64,000 bases of DNA from Hericium rajendrae (Eukaryota > Basidiomycota > Agaricomycetes > Russulales > Hericiaceae): NCBI GenBank assembly GCA_033439255.1, contig CM065879.1, forward strand, positions 538,501 through 602,500, given 5' to 3'. The position numbers and the translations under genes were made by a program. Positions 1 through 11,069 of this stretch are shown here, piece by piece (position 1 is the first letter of the stretch; every line of letters starts with the position of its first letter). Below the pieces are notes generated by a model. The model saw only the letters and a list, made by a program, of their open reading frames with translations. It was not told the origin of the DNA and searched no databases.

Positions 1-740
1 GGACCCTGTTACAAGGGATCGGTGGCGTTCTGCCCGCCGGTGCCGCTATCGTGGAAGCTTGGAATCTATGGCTGTCAAATGCACGGCTCACGTCTAGTGA
101 AGATAGAGTGAGTCGGCGAAGACAGTGGGAAATAATGCGACCCCCGAGCGCGTCGAAATCAAGATTGTGGAGCCGCGAAGCGCTCAAGGGCTGAGAACGG
201 ACCGTGTCGCCTGACTCTGAGTCCATCCACGTACCCAGGGGAATCAGAAATAGGCACTTGCATTGACGGAAGGGAAGCCCTTTTACTGAACCATTGCGTC
301 GTGTTCGGAGAAGCTCGGGTGCACGTGGATCACAGCTCCCTGAATTAGACAGAGGACTTACCGATACTGGCAGTAAAGCGCTCCGAACATGAAAAAACCT
401 GCTATTCTGAAATTTTACCTCTACATTGACACTCGCGTGCCGTCATTCCTAATGCAGAACAAAGCAGATTGGAAGTCTAAAAAGATCTGCTTGCGCCATT
501 CAGATTGACAAAACGAGAGCACCCATATAGGCCGGATACTCACCGATAATACGAAATACCAGACAGTCCTTCAACAGACGAGGTCGAGATGTGCGTCAAA
601 GACGAAATCAGACGAATTCGAGATATCACATCTGCTATGAATTGGTATCCAATAGAACGGCGAGAAACAATACAGACAGGTGTATGACGCACACAGCGGG
701 GATCATGAGAAGTCTGGAATTTCGCAGAACTCGTAGGAAT
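1..740. other. Left edge, no gene recognised
   Basis: This stretch lies downstream of the carboxylesterase gene. I see only short open frames on either strand, without recognisable motifs, and no tRNA fold or clear repeat. It may hold the terminator of the esterase gene and the flank of a gene outside the window. Confidence 0.4.
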
Positions 741-2848
741 TCAATCTTCCTCTTCAGATACCTTGCTGGCGACGAACTGGCATCGCGCATGCTCCTTTGT
801 AGGTTCCGCTTCAAGATAGCTTCCGCTCACTGTCGTAGAATTCCCTGGTCCTTGTTGTAGAACAATGCGAACCTTGCTACTCGAGATGTATGGGCTCCAG
901 ATCGGCGAACGGGGCAGCTTGTGAGCGTTTGGGTTTCCTGAACGCACGAAAGACAACCAATAAGCAATGAGTTCTTCTGCGAAAGCCGTCTCCGTCGGGG
1001 TCATAGGCGAGAACGTCACTGTTCCGTTGAAGCTGATATTGTGTGACATGCTTAGTCTGGCATAAATTACAGGGACAGGCATTCCTTACCCCGTATTACT
1101 GCCCAGGAACATCATCCAGTTCTCCGCCGCATGCGAAACGACACTTGGAGTTGAGCTAGTTGGATTCGGCTGATTATACCGATATGTGAACGTTTGACTC
1201 TGTCTCGTTGAGGCCGCACCCATCAATGCGCGCTGCCATGATACCGGTGAACACTAATGCACAGGAACGACAACAGTAGATCTCTTACTGCGCATATAAG
1301 CTCCGACTCCCCAGTCGCAACTTGGAACCTCTGATCATCACTATTGAAGTCGCTGGCGGGATATACCTCCAGGTACTGAGAAAGAGAGGCGTTGCTCAAA
1401 GACGGGAAAAACTCCTTTAGCGCCGTCTCGATGTCACTTCCGCCGGACAGTGATTCATTCGATGTCGACCTGACACGGATTTATTGATTGCAAATTCAAT
1501 AGAGATTTCGGACTGCGCACCCGACAATCAAGGGGACGTGCTGGAATTGTCCATTTAGCAAGGCTTTTGTCGGATGCTGCGTGATCAATTTGCGATCTAG
1601 GACGGGGTGGAAGGATCTGTACAGCCCATCACTTTACCGCAGGGTCAGGCAACAGATCGGCGAATCGATTAGAAAGCGGGAGAAGTCTTACAATGAGCCA
1701 TAACTAGCATTATCTTGGGCGCGAGCAAGAGCGCTAACAGTTGCATTGCGCAAGCAGGACAGCTGCACAGTAGTTGGTCCTGTGCCGCATCCAGCTGCAG
1801 TGGCGAAGAAGTCGAAAAGGGGCTATGCGGATAACCGTGGAGATCAATCATTGTCACCAAATCATGAAACCTTCAAGCCCGATGAGGGACCAACCTTCTG
1901 CTCTTGAACAGTCGGAACCGGAGTTCTGTAGACACTCTGGGCAATAGCACGGGAGAAGAGTGTCCTGTCTTGATTCGCAGTCATGTGTAATTCGACGGAA
2001 GACCCGCCTGCGCTCTGGCCGTTGATAGTAACCTCTTCTGGATTACCTCCAAAAGCATATATGTATTTTTGTACCCATTTCAGGGCCTGGATTTGATCTT
2101 GAAAGCCTACGTTGAAGTCGCCGTTTTCCGAATCAGAGAAATCTTCGACAGCGAGGAAACCGAAGGCATCCAGGCGATAGTAGACGGAGACGATTATGAC
2201 GTCCGGACTTTGGTGGACCCAATGATCGAATGACCAATTCCGTGGATTCCCATAGACGTAACCTAAAATCAGTACAATTCAATTAGCATGCGGTGGTCCC
2301 AAAGCAGAACAAGGACAGATGCTTACCACCGCCATGGAAGTAAACGAGAACCGGAACTACAAACAAAGAATCGGTGTCTTAGTGTTCCCGGGTACTGATG
2401 GAACCAGATACGTGTGCTCACAATTAGCACCCTTTTTCGCGCCAGTAGGAGCATAGATATTGACTTTCAGGCAGTCTTCGCTTCCCGCACCTCCAGCATC
2501 GCCGTCTACCATACGATATGAGCCTCTTAGTCTTACTAAAAACAAGGATTTCCAATTAAGGTGCGTACCTCCAGTGCTTCCTTGAATACAGAATTCAGGA
2601 TACTCGGTGGCATTGATAACTCCACCATGCGTAGAGGCCGTGATCCGCGTGGTGTTTAGCGGCAAAGGCGCACGCCATCGAAGAGTGCTAAGGGGAGGCT
2701 CAGCGTAAGGAACCCCGAGGTACGCAACGGCGTTCGGATAGGTCTGATTGCCCAAGTAGCTGGCATAACCAACGTCCACAACATTCGGAGGAGCTCCTCG
2801 GACAAGACCGGTAAGCAGGAAGACAGCCAAGAGGCCACGTCGCAACAT
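741..2848 (-). CDS. Secreted type-B carboxylesterase/lipase (alpha/beta hydrolase)
   Basis: This is a multi-exon gene for a type-B carboxylesterase, the family of fungal lipases and cholinesterases that hydrolyse carboxylic esters outside the cell. The chosen start gives MLRRGLLAVFLLTGLVRGAP, a typical signal peptide. Family blocks follow in order: the N-terminal GVPYAEPPLSTLRWRAP; the SEDCLKVNIYAP block with its conserved cysteine; VPVLVYFHGGG (oxyanion hole, near 2340); the nucleophile elbow GQSAGG (near 2000); the CLRNATV block (near 1750); and SHAAENW (near 1120), which should carry the catalytic histidine. The C-terminal end has the usual GNPNAHKLPRSPIWSPY pattern. Six or more short introns break the frame, so exon edges are approximate. 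The natural substrate cannot be read from sequence. The gene looks intact. Confidence 0.88.
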
Positions 2849-4775
2849 ATTACGAGAATGTCCTTCACTGAGGGTAAAGATGTCGCCTACAAGCCCTACC
2901 ACTTCCTTTATAGCTTCAGATATGTCAAGAACGCGTAACCATCTGTCCCCAGATAAAATTAGCCTCAGTTCGACATGATGCAGGATGCGGTTGGCACGTG
3001 TCCCACAAAGCCGCCCACTTGACCAAGTCTCGGCCCTGCGTCCGTAAATGGCGCTGCCTGCAGTCCAGGGATAAAGAAGCGTACGAGACCTAAAGTAGAA
3101 CAACACAGCGGGCCGCTCTCAGAGTTCGAGTTCCATGTTTACGTTCAGCACACTATGAGAACTCCTCCAGAGACGTTCGAATCGTCTGGCCAGTATACAG
3201 CGGAGACCCATGCTCTCCGACGGGTTCCAGCTGGATGCACCTGACGTGGCAGAGCAGCAGTCACGAGACGGAAAAGAATCCAATGAGATTCGAGAAGCTT
3301 CAGATGGTGTGGAGAACTTCGCATGCGTGACGAAACAATGACCTGAGGGACAAATGTCGGGGCTTGGACGAACCACTCACGAGCTGTTGACGACGATGCA
3401 AATCACTGAAAGCAGACCGCACATGACTATGGTCGCATCATAGCTTAAAGGACCTCTCCGTCTCACTACGGTTATCTAGGGTTACAATTTTTTTAAATGA
3501 ATTTGACGTGCTGGGATGCAAGATAGAGGAAATGCGCACCGAGCGATGTGATCTACCACGAAATTGCACCATACCATCCCAAGCCCTCATCATACGACTC
3601 TCCAATCAGATCTTGGTATCAGAGCGTCAGTCCCCAGACAGCACTCAGGATATATCGAACGAGATAACAGTGTACAATTCGGCTGGCCAGGAAAACATGC
3701 AGGAACGAGTTCAAGTTCGAGTTCCTCCGAAGACACAACATCGTCCACAACTGATTACGTAAACCATAGGACCGACGGGACCAAAATTGTAGAGTCAAAT
3801 GTAGACTCTTTACGAACGAAGTTACATCTATGTTGTAGTAAGTACAGTAGTCTCCCTACGAGTCAGATACGTCTATGCTGAGACAGAAAATCAAAGCGAA
3901 GTGTCGACTTTGCGTCAAGGTTAAGTATTTCAGTTATGGGCAAGTTATGGGCTTGCAGCCTTGCAGACAACGGCGCGGTCCATCTACGCCAGTGATGATC
4001 TCCACCCTCTGGCCGCGCGTCAACTACTGAAGACAGTAAGCATTCTCAAAAAACAGAGATAATCATTTGTTCTAATTTTTGAGTCCTCCTTCAACCTTCT
4101 CAGTCTTCTGAAGGTCTAGGAATAACTTTGAAAAAATATGGATCAAGACCTTGTTCGGCCGAACAAGGTTCAATACGATCACGTGAGGGGCTTCGTTCAA
4201 CTCCCCTCAAGTACTACCAGTCCGGCTTGAAAGCTCTAGCGACCGGCAGCGATGAGGATGTCCCCTCTAGTCATCAGTGAGCAAGCTAAGTAGCCTTCTG
4301 GTAAAAGGTGTCGAGCAAACACGAATCTCGCTCAAAACGCCTAGAGCTAAAAAGATAAGCATCAACCACGAACGAGGGGAAGGTACTTCTGAGTTATTGC
4401 TGGGTTCAAAATGCGCTCGGTCCCTGGGCCACGGCTGCTTCTCGTGCAATTCTACGACTTGGCAGAGCGTGTAACTCCGCCCCCACCGGAAGAGTGACAG
4501 GTAAGGCCGAAGTCAACGAAACCACTGGTGGTGGAAATCCCGATGCCACGTCCAACGGCAGTGACAATCGAGGCAAATTGATTGACAGACTTACGATATG
4601 TAGAGAATGCATCCATCATAACTTTCTGCGGTCTATTATCTCTGGATTGGGAACTGGGACAGACGGTGTGAATTAGACTCTGTAAGACCACAAGGAAATA
4701 GTTTCAGATCCAGAAAACAGAAACTTGCGCTTCCAAGGCCCGATTTCCGAGTCAGGGCAAGATTATTCACCAAGT
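2849..4775. other. Intergenic region, 1.9 kb
   Basis: This lies upstream of the carboxylesterase and downstream of the kinase-like gene. Open frames here (for example 3508-3881 and 4277-4691) are short and overlap on both strands without domain motifs. The one clear structure is the palindrome at 4148-4169. The esterase promoter should lie in the first few hundred bases. Confidence 0.4.
4148..4169. repeat. 22-bp perfect palindrome
   Basis: The two 11-bp halves (ACCTTGTTCGG and its complement) meet without a spacer. A perfect inverted repeat of this length could be a binding site for a dimeric regulator or a small hairpin. No gene starts within 500 bp, so a promoter role is uncertain. Confidence 0.6.
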
Positions 4776-6196
4776 TTACTTCCGTGCCTCCGCACTAGAA
4801 TCAGAAAGCACAGGAATAGCCTTCTTGCACCTCACAAAATCAGCCATAGTCCGCCTCCCGTCCGGTGGCAACAGGCGCTTCCATGCATACGGACTCGGGT
4901 GCCATGGCTTGTACAAGATCCTCCAGCGCAACCTCCACCAGCACAACGAACCTGCGATGTCTCGAAATTGAGTGGCCGCCTCGTCTATCGTAGGTCGTTT
5001 GGAGGGCTCAGGGTGGCACATCCTCTTTACTAGCGGCATCAAAAAGCGCAACCCATGGTATTGCTATATCATTTCGGTCAGCGAGATAGCGACGAACGCG
5101 AAATGGATCTTCGCACCAGGATAAGATGACGAAAGATGAACACCCCCAACAGATAGACGTCGCGCGGAAACTGAACGTGTGCATCAGCGTTCACTGACTT
5201 ACCCCATCCGACCGCGGGTTTCTCAGAAACATTGTTAGGCGTGACGCTATTGCAAGCTGCGCCACAAGGAGCTTGCTTGCCGCAGTAGACAGCCTCACGG
5301 AAATTGACGAAGTAGTATCGCGGCGTGTGCCGGGTGCGCGGAAGGTATGTGACGGAGCCAGTCCAGTCCCTGCGCTTTGTCTCCACGACAGGATGCCATG
5401 CCTCCGCGCATAGCGCCGTCGCGTCCATCAGTATGGGTGTACTGCTCGTAATTCTGTCACACCCGATTAACAGTTAATTATCAACGCCTTCAATGAACTT
5501 ACGGATATGAATAATTGTTGTGATGCATATACTGCAACGCCTACCCATGAACCAAATCAGACTTCTCGTCAACAACACCCCAAACCAACCCACCTCGAAC
5601 ATCTGATCCAGAAACGCGACCACCTCGGCGCACGCTTTGAACTTGAACCTGTCGTAATCCATCAGAAGCGGCATTACGATCACCACCGTCTTCGCCTCGC
5701 CCGGGACGTCCAAGAAAGCAGATATATCGGCAATGTGGCTCTCGAATTTGGATCTATGGGAGTCGCCGGAGGCCGTGACGGCCATGATGTGCTCGCGAGC
5801 CTGCTCGGGCACGTCCAGGCACAGTCTCTTCAGCATCATGAAGGCGCCGTCCGAGGTGCGCGTCGCATCCATCAGCCTTCCAGACCTCGAGTGCTGCAAG
5901 GAGAAAGTCGCGCATCTTCATGTCAGTGACGATCAGTTTCATCAGGACCGCTCTGCGCTCACAGCCAGGGGTATCCCGTCTTCCGTGTCAAACGGCCAGT
6001 AGTCTGCGTCTGGGTTGGCCTCCCAGGACGGCACCCAGCCTGGCTGATACCGCGGCCGGAGCTGGTATCCTTGCGCCTGGAGCCAGGCGTGCTGGTCGCG
6101 CCACCATGTCTCCGTCTCGCTCAGCTCGGCGGCGCGCGCTCGTACCTGCTGGTCCAGTTCATTCCAGCCCGTCGGTATGTCAGTGGGCGCGGCCAT
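4776..6196 (-). CDS. Agaricomycete kinase-fold protein, probable pseudokinase
   Basis: This belongs to a large basidiomycete family of protein-kinase-like proteins of unknown target. The start at MAAPTDIPTG gives the family's N-terminal pattern WLQAQGYQLRPRYQPGW. Then comes DATRTSDGAFMMLKRL, whose lysine matches the ATP-anchoring lysine. The C-terminal lobe ends in the usual VKRMCHPEPSKRPTIDEA. The catalytic loop, spliced across about 5420-5510, reads MHHNNYSYP followed by ITSSTPILMDA. Relatives have HRDC-x3-N there, so the catalytic aspartate and asparagine appear to be absent. The DFG site (near 5305) reads NFR. I infer an inactive scaffold or regulatory protein. In-frame ATGs further upstream (to 6337) are less likely because the family pattern begins near 6196. 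Confidence 0.75.
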
Positions 6197-6927
6197 AGTC
6201 AAGACTCGTTTGAAGTTGACGTAGGGAAAAGGCGAGTAGTGTTTAGTGTGGACTTCATGCTGCGTCATCGGTGCTTTAAATATTCCGGGATCAGAACAAC
6301 AACAATAACAGCATATGAAGAACAAGACGTCGTCCATAGGAACGCAGAATGTGGCGACACAATACCTCGTCCACTACGGGAAACGCTCGCAACGTAGGCA
6401 AACAATAGCGTTCAGATCTACTCCGCACAACGGACAATAGCGATGCGCATCTCCAAATCCATCAAGACGGGGAACCTACCACTTTGAACAACGGCTTCAC
6501 GATAAAATACACCTAGAATGGTGACAACGCGTCAATCAGTGCCGCACCGCGCCGCGCCGCCCTCGGCGTCTCAGATCCGCTGTCTCCGCGCGGGGAGTCA
6601 GGTATACCAGCGTCAGAGGGTGAGAGCAAGGAATGATTATATTATGATGGGTCCTGGCTCTGAATGTTAAATTAGAAGACTGCCACACGCCGTCGATCCT
6701 ACTGTAACCTGATCCTGATGTCATTGTGCCTTACGGATATGATAGACGTCCATCTACGTCCATACCCTGCCAAACATGGAGTATCTTCAGGGTCTGCATT
6801 GTGGAACAAGAATCTACCACGTACCTCGCTTCATGTATTACCTGAGTTAGCTTCATGAGCATCGCCAAACGAGGGAGTCGTTGAGCTCCCAATCACCTGC
6901 TTGAAGGCGCCCATAAAGCAGACGCCT
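6197..6927. other. Intergenic region between the kinase-like and mitochondrial-type genes
   Basis: This holds the presumed promoter of the kinase-like gene (right side of its start at 6196) and the 3' flank of the next gene. I see no coding pattern, RNA fold or strong repeat in it. Confidence 0.35.
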
Positions 6928-8011
6928 TCACGCCGCGGCCTTCGCCTCAGCACGCGCCCGCTCTTCCAGCACCTCCTTGAGCTTCTTCGCCAGCCCATCC
7001 GTAAGCTGTGTGATGCCATCCGCGGTACAGAGCCTGTACGACGGCATCGGAGAATACGTCTGAGGGAGCATCTGCAAGCCACGTTAGATGACTGCAACTG
7101 CAGTGCACGGCTGAAAGTCTAGCTGACCTCGCCATCCTCGACAAGGACGGTCCCGAGGATGTCGTCCGGATCGCCAATTCGTCCCAGTGCAGGAATATTT
7201 CGATCATCTTGTTATTAGAAGTATTTGAAAGAGGCGAGGACAAGCAAAAATTCGACAGACTATTTAATAATGAAGGACTCATGAATTAGGAGGAGATGCA
7301 CCATGGATATGCATCCAACCCTGGCCTATCTGCTTTGCCCCGTTGATCTGGATGTCGTCGACACCCTCAGCGAGGCCTTTGGCAATGGCTTCTTGGAGCA
7401 GCTCGCGGAAGTTCGCTATACGGATAAGCAAAGTCAGAGGTCCGCACTCCGTATTCAAGGCCGACCGGGAATTCTCAAACAGGCGTAGCGTCATAATTGA
7501 CAGAAATAATACCAGCAGAGATTCCATAGAGGCAGAGACACTCACGGTTTTCCCGGAAGTCGTTGAGACCCGCGTCTTCGCCCGCCTCGGCGGGAAGCCA
7601 GCCCATAATCGTGTCCGAGTCGGGCGTTGGGGGAGGGGTTGGGAGTATGGAGACGGCAAAGACGGGGCCCGCTAGTGCTGTCAAGGACTGGGGAACAGGT
7701 ACAAGATGGTAGAAGAGATCAGGTCGGGTGGGGTCCGCGAAGGAAATCGTTTCCTGTTCGCCGTGGCCTTGGTCCTCTGCTCGAGGCCGTGTCAACGTGA
7801 AGTGACGCAATTGCATAGTAGTCAAAGTGGGTTGACGAGCAAAGGATATCCTGGTAGATGATAAAGTGCTATTGGAAAGTTGTCTTTTGGGTAGAGTCGA
7901 AATTCCCCGAGCTTTCGTGACGGCGGAAGACTGCGGTCGGCGGAGACTTGTAACGAGGCTAGGTTTGGTCCTCGACACCGCAGGTTTTGCGACACGGAGA
8001 CTGGACAGCAT
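6928..8011 (-). CDS. Conserved fungal protein with a mitochondrial-type leader
   Basis: I recognise the general pattern of a protein conserved in basidiomycetes but cannot assign a function. The first 75 residues are rich in Arg, Ser and Thr with few acidic residues, like a mitochondrial targeting sequence. A conserved core follows: SFADPTRPDLFYHLVP, then TIMGWLPAEAGEDAGLNDF, then after a short intron ANFRELLQEAIAKGLAEGVD and GWMHIHG, then GRIGDPDDILGTVLVEDGEV, and finally MPSYRLCTADGITQLTDGLA with a charged helical tail. At least three short introns are present. The gene is head-to-head with OST4, with about 360 bp between the start codons, so the two may share a promoter. Confidence 0.72.
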
Positions 8012-8371
8012 CGTGATCTAGTTCCTAAACAAATAGAATGAAAATATTCTGCGTTCAATTGGGATGCGATGGCGAAGACACGGTTCGAACTGTGGAAGTG
8101 TTGGCGATGGAGGAGGTGATGACGTCGGAACGGAAGAACGCCTCGGACTTCCGAGGTCCGCTGTTCTCACGCTTCTCAGACGTGGCGTTCCTCGACTCAG
8201 CGGCTGCTAACGAGCTGCTCTATACATCACAACCAAGTATACAGCACCTGCCATCCAATATCCTGGTCAGTGTCAGAGATTTAAGCTGACCTACTGTATA
8301 GTACGACTTTATCCTGACTTTATTATCGCAGCGCAAACCTGTGACCCTCGCTCCTTACCCCACTGCGCACC
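8012..8371. promoter_or_regulatory. Shared intergenic promoter region
   Basis: About 360 bp separate the start codons of the minus-strand gene at 8011 and the plus-strand OST4 gene at 8372. Both promoters must lie here. I see no clear TATA box. An open frame at 8038-8289 crosses it without recognisable motifs and is probably chance. Confidence 0.45.
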
Positions 8372-8494
8372 ATGACCCACGACTCGCTTTACTCGCTCGC
8401 CAACTCTCTCGGTATTCTTGCCATGATCACCGTCGTTGCCTACCACTTCGTGGCAGTAAATGCGAAATACTTGACAAAGAGCGAGGTGCACTAG
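8372..8494 (+). CDS. OST4: Ost4-type subunit of oligosaccharyltransferase, 40 residues
   Basis: This mini-gene encodes 40 residues from one exon. MTHDSLYSLANSLGILAMIT is followed by VVAYHFVAVNAKYLTKSEVH. Ost4 proteins are single-pass membrane proteins of 30-40 residues in the endoplasmic reticulum. They hold Ost3/Ost6 and Stt3 together in the complex that transfers N-glycans to nascent proteins. The family features are all visible: a short polar N-terminus, the LANSLG segment, one hydrophobic helix (about residues 9-28) and a charged tail. The start context CGCACCATGA is a good Kozak-like match, and the frame runs without interruption to TAG. Such short genes are easily missed. Confidence 0.85.
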   Translation: MTHDSLYSLANSLGILAMITVVAYHFVAVNAKYLTKSEVH

Positions 8495-9769
8495 AAGACC
8501 ACTAGACGCTTTCGGTTCGGGAGTAGGTGCGTATTCACGTATTCGAATGTTGAAGGTGTCTCTTATTCTCAATCTATAGGATGACTCCAGTGTTCATTCT
8601 GTAATACATATCGACTTCTTGCGGACAGTGGAAATGGCATTTGGACAACTTTATGCCCATCAAGGAGGGCTGTACCATCCGCCAAACTACATCGGCGTCA
8701 TCGGTAAGAACCTCTACATGAGATATCCTGAGCAAGGGATCGTTTCTACAATATCCACGTCGCAGAGATAACTTAGATATTGCCTCTGCAAACTCCGGAT
8801 AACCGTCGTTCGTCTTCAAAGATCGAGTCGAGTGGGTCATCGCGCTGTATCGCCCAGGGTTTGCACCTGTAGTCATTGCACATCTGTTTTCAGCCTGGTC
8901 ACGACATGTGCGGGTCCTGTACGTCTACTCATTCCGACGATGCCAACAGGGTGAAGTGTCAAAGTACACGTCCTGCAAGACCGATGTCACCAGCTAAGCT
9001 CTCAATTAGCAATTCTTGACATCAAACGAACTGCTCGCGACTGCTCCGGCGGACCTACGGCGGCAGTGAGACGAAAGAGCCTATTCTACTTCCCACTTTG
9101 ATCCTTCGTCCAACATAACGAGATACGAACGTGTGCAACCGCACGCTTTGACCCTCTGCTTACTCCGGCGTACCTCCCGGTGCTTTCATTTGCGGGTCTC
9201 ACCGCCAGTGGAAAAGGCGAGCATCTTCCCCTCAACGGTCAGAGGTAAGTAACTGACTTGGACGGTCTGCGAATCTGGACTCTGCACGTTTTATTTCGTC
9301 CACCTTCCAATCACTCTCTTCGTGTTCTTGCCAACATCCTCCTTGGAATACCTGTCGCATGAACCATACATACACAGTGCAAGACCAATACTGCCCCTCA
9401 CACGTCCCATATAGTCCACGGGTCTCATGGCAGAAAGGATGTCAGCATGAGTTGCACATTCTTCATTCTGGTGTCGTGAGTGTTCTAGATGTGTTCGCCG
9501 TGTTTCACCTCGAACATGACAGATCTACCTATTTCACAGTGAGTGTCGGCTGATCTTCCCTTTCGATTTGCTTCTTGTGGACTTTGCTGCCACTACGCAC
9601 CTTTTAATGGTATGCTCATATCCCCTTTGTCCAGGCTATGAGCCAGCCGTCCTCCCTTTGGCTGCAAGACGGTGTTTGTATGGCTCATGAGTGACTTGCG
9701 GAGATCATAGCACCGGGACTACCGGAGGCTGCTTCCGAATATACGTCTTCCACACAGGATTCATCCAGG
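8495..9769. other. Intergenic region, possible gene remnants
   Basis: No gene can be supported over this 1.3 kb. Short stretches look coding-like, such as MAFGQLYAHQGGLYHPPNYI near 8633 (followed by a GTAAGA) and a frame near 9150-9240. They do not join into a recognisable family and may be remnants. From about 9600 the sequence resembles the promoters of the other DUF5648 genes (the TTTGTCCAGGCTA block), so that part belongs to the next gene. Confidence 0.35.
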
Positions 9770-9775
9770 TATAAA
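9770..9775 (+). promoter_or_regulatory. TATA box of the first DUF5648 gene
   Basis: TATAAA lies 57 bp upstream of the ATG at 9827. The DUF5648 genes and copies starting at 26155, 27919, 41386 and 42802 also have TATAAA 35-60 bp upstream, which supports its use. Confidence 0.6.
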
Positions 9776-9826
9776 GGCGGGGTATGGATGCTGAGTACCG
9801 ACAGCTCTGAAGCCTCCAGCGCAACC

Positions 9827-10439
9827 ATGAAGTTCTTCGTCGCTCTCACCGCCGCCCTCGTCTCCCTAAGCCAGACTGTCGCTTCGCCCATCGAGGCTCG
9901 CGACGCTCTCGAGGTCCGTGTCCCTGCCCAGCAGAGCCGCGGAAGACGCTAACCGCCCACTGCATCCACAGGTCCGCGCCGACGAGACCTGCGGCGACCC
10001 CAGCGCCGCCGTCGGCTTCCTGAGGGCCTACAACGAGCTCGAATTCGACCACTTCTACACGACCAAGGTCTCCGAGATGGAAGACGAGGTCTCCAACGAC
10101 GGCTACACCTCCCAGGGCATCGCCGGCCTCGTCTTCGACACGCACGCGCTGTCCACCGTCCCGCTCTACCGCCTCTACAGCGTCAGCGCGATCGACCACT
10201 TCTACACGACGTCCGCGGCGGAGCGCAACGGCGCCGCCGAGCGGGACGGGTACATCTACGAGGGCATCGCCGCGTACGTGTACCCGTCCCACACGTGCGG
10301 CAGCGTCCCGCTCTACAGGGCGTGGAACGCGGTCGCTGGGGACCACTTCTACACGACGTCGCAGGGCGAGTGGCAGGATGCTATTAACCACAACGGATAT
10401 GTCTCTGAGGGCATCGCGGCGTATGTGCTTCCGGCCTGA
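9827..10439 (+). CDS. Secreted DUF5648 repeat protein, copy 1
   Basis: The protein has 184 residues from two exons. Exon 1 (9827-9913) encodes a signal peptide, MKFFVALTAALVSLSQTVAS. A 58-bp intron (9914-9971) follows, and exon 2 runs to the stop at 10439. The mature part is three tandem repeats of about 45 residues, each with the core DHFYTT (first copy FDHFYTTKVSEMEDEVSNDG) and ending in a GYxxEGIAxYV-type strand. This pattern fits DUF5648, a fungal and bacterial secreted domain resembling beta-trefoil-like repeats; its biochemical role is not established. Two cysteines could form a disulphide. The promoter resembles those of the paralogues near 26 and 42.8 kb, so this gene belongs to a local family expansion. 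Confidence 0.85.
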
Positions 10440-10768
10440 GTGCGAGGTGAGGACATCTCCGAAGTTATCATGAAGCCCCGATACTTAGCTTTATCGACCT
10501 GGCGCGCAACATGCAGGTGATCAAGAAAATCGCGCTTTGTTGAAGGGTTTTAAGTGATGCTCTAGCTATGATTTTACTTTGTGATCTGTTTGTCCCTTAG
10601 GATCATTAGAAGTTGAAACGAATCAGATATTGTGCTGCATCTATAAGTTGGGTTGAGACTCGAATGCTAGACTCGAATGTTTCTTCAAGTTTATTTCGAA
10701 CTACCCTGCACGTAAAACAGCAGCAAAACTGAATCGAACAAAAAGAAGCCAGTACATGGCTTACAGAC

Positions 10769-10839
10769 TGCATTAAGGGGGAATCGAACCCCCGGCGGGT
10801 CGATGGCAACGACCCAGGTTACCACTACCCCATTGATGC
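10769..10839 (-). tRNA. tRNA-Gly (GCC), copy 1
   Basis: This 71-nt sequence folds as a cloverleaf: acceptor GCATCAA/TTAATGC, D stem GGGT/ACCT, anticodon stem GGTCG/CGACC around loop TTGCCAT (anticodon GCC), and T stem GGGGG/CCCCC with loop TTCGATT. It has no intron. Unlike the other two copies, acceptor pair 5 is a C:A mismatch. A run of five T follows on the transcribed strand about 25 bp downstream, a possible Pol III terminator. The mismatch may weaken processing. Confidence 0.9.
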
Positions 10840-11069
10840 TTGTAAATTCTTCCCAATATTCATAATATGTCAATATAATGGTCAAAGGTACTACACAACG
10901 TGGCCAAACGGGACATCTCTCCGATAAAGGTACCTGTTTGAAAATCATAACATCAGTATGTACAGCATATTAGATTATGATTCAAAATAAGACTCTCGCG
11001 CAGCCTGCGATGTATGCCACCGCCAGCTGTCTCCTCGTTTAACACGTTTATTGCATGTTTAGATTGGGT

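Noticed and set aside
3508-3881. Overlapping plus-strand frames in the first intergenic region
   Set aside because: Short, in two frames at once, without motifs or a convincing start context.
8870-9250. Coding-like short stretches between OST4 and DUF5648 copy 1
   Set aside because: The pieces (for example near 9150-9240) do not link by sensible introns and match no family I know.
9846-10391. Long antisense frame opposite DUF5648 copy 1
   Set aside because: Its Val/Arg/Gly-rich translation mirrors the GC-rich third positions of the real gene on the other strand, and the sense frame has a signal peptide, intron and repeats.
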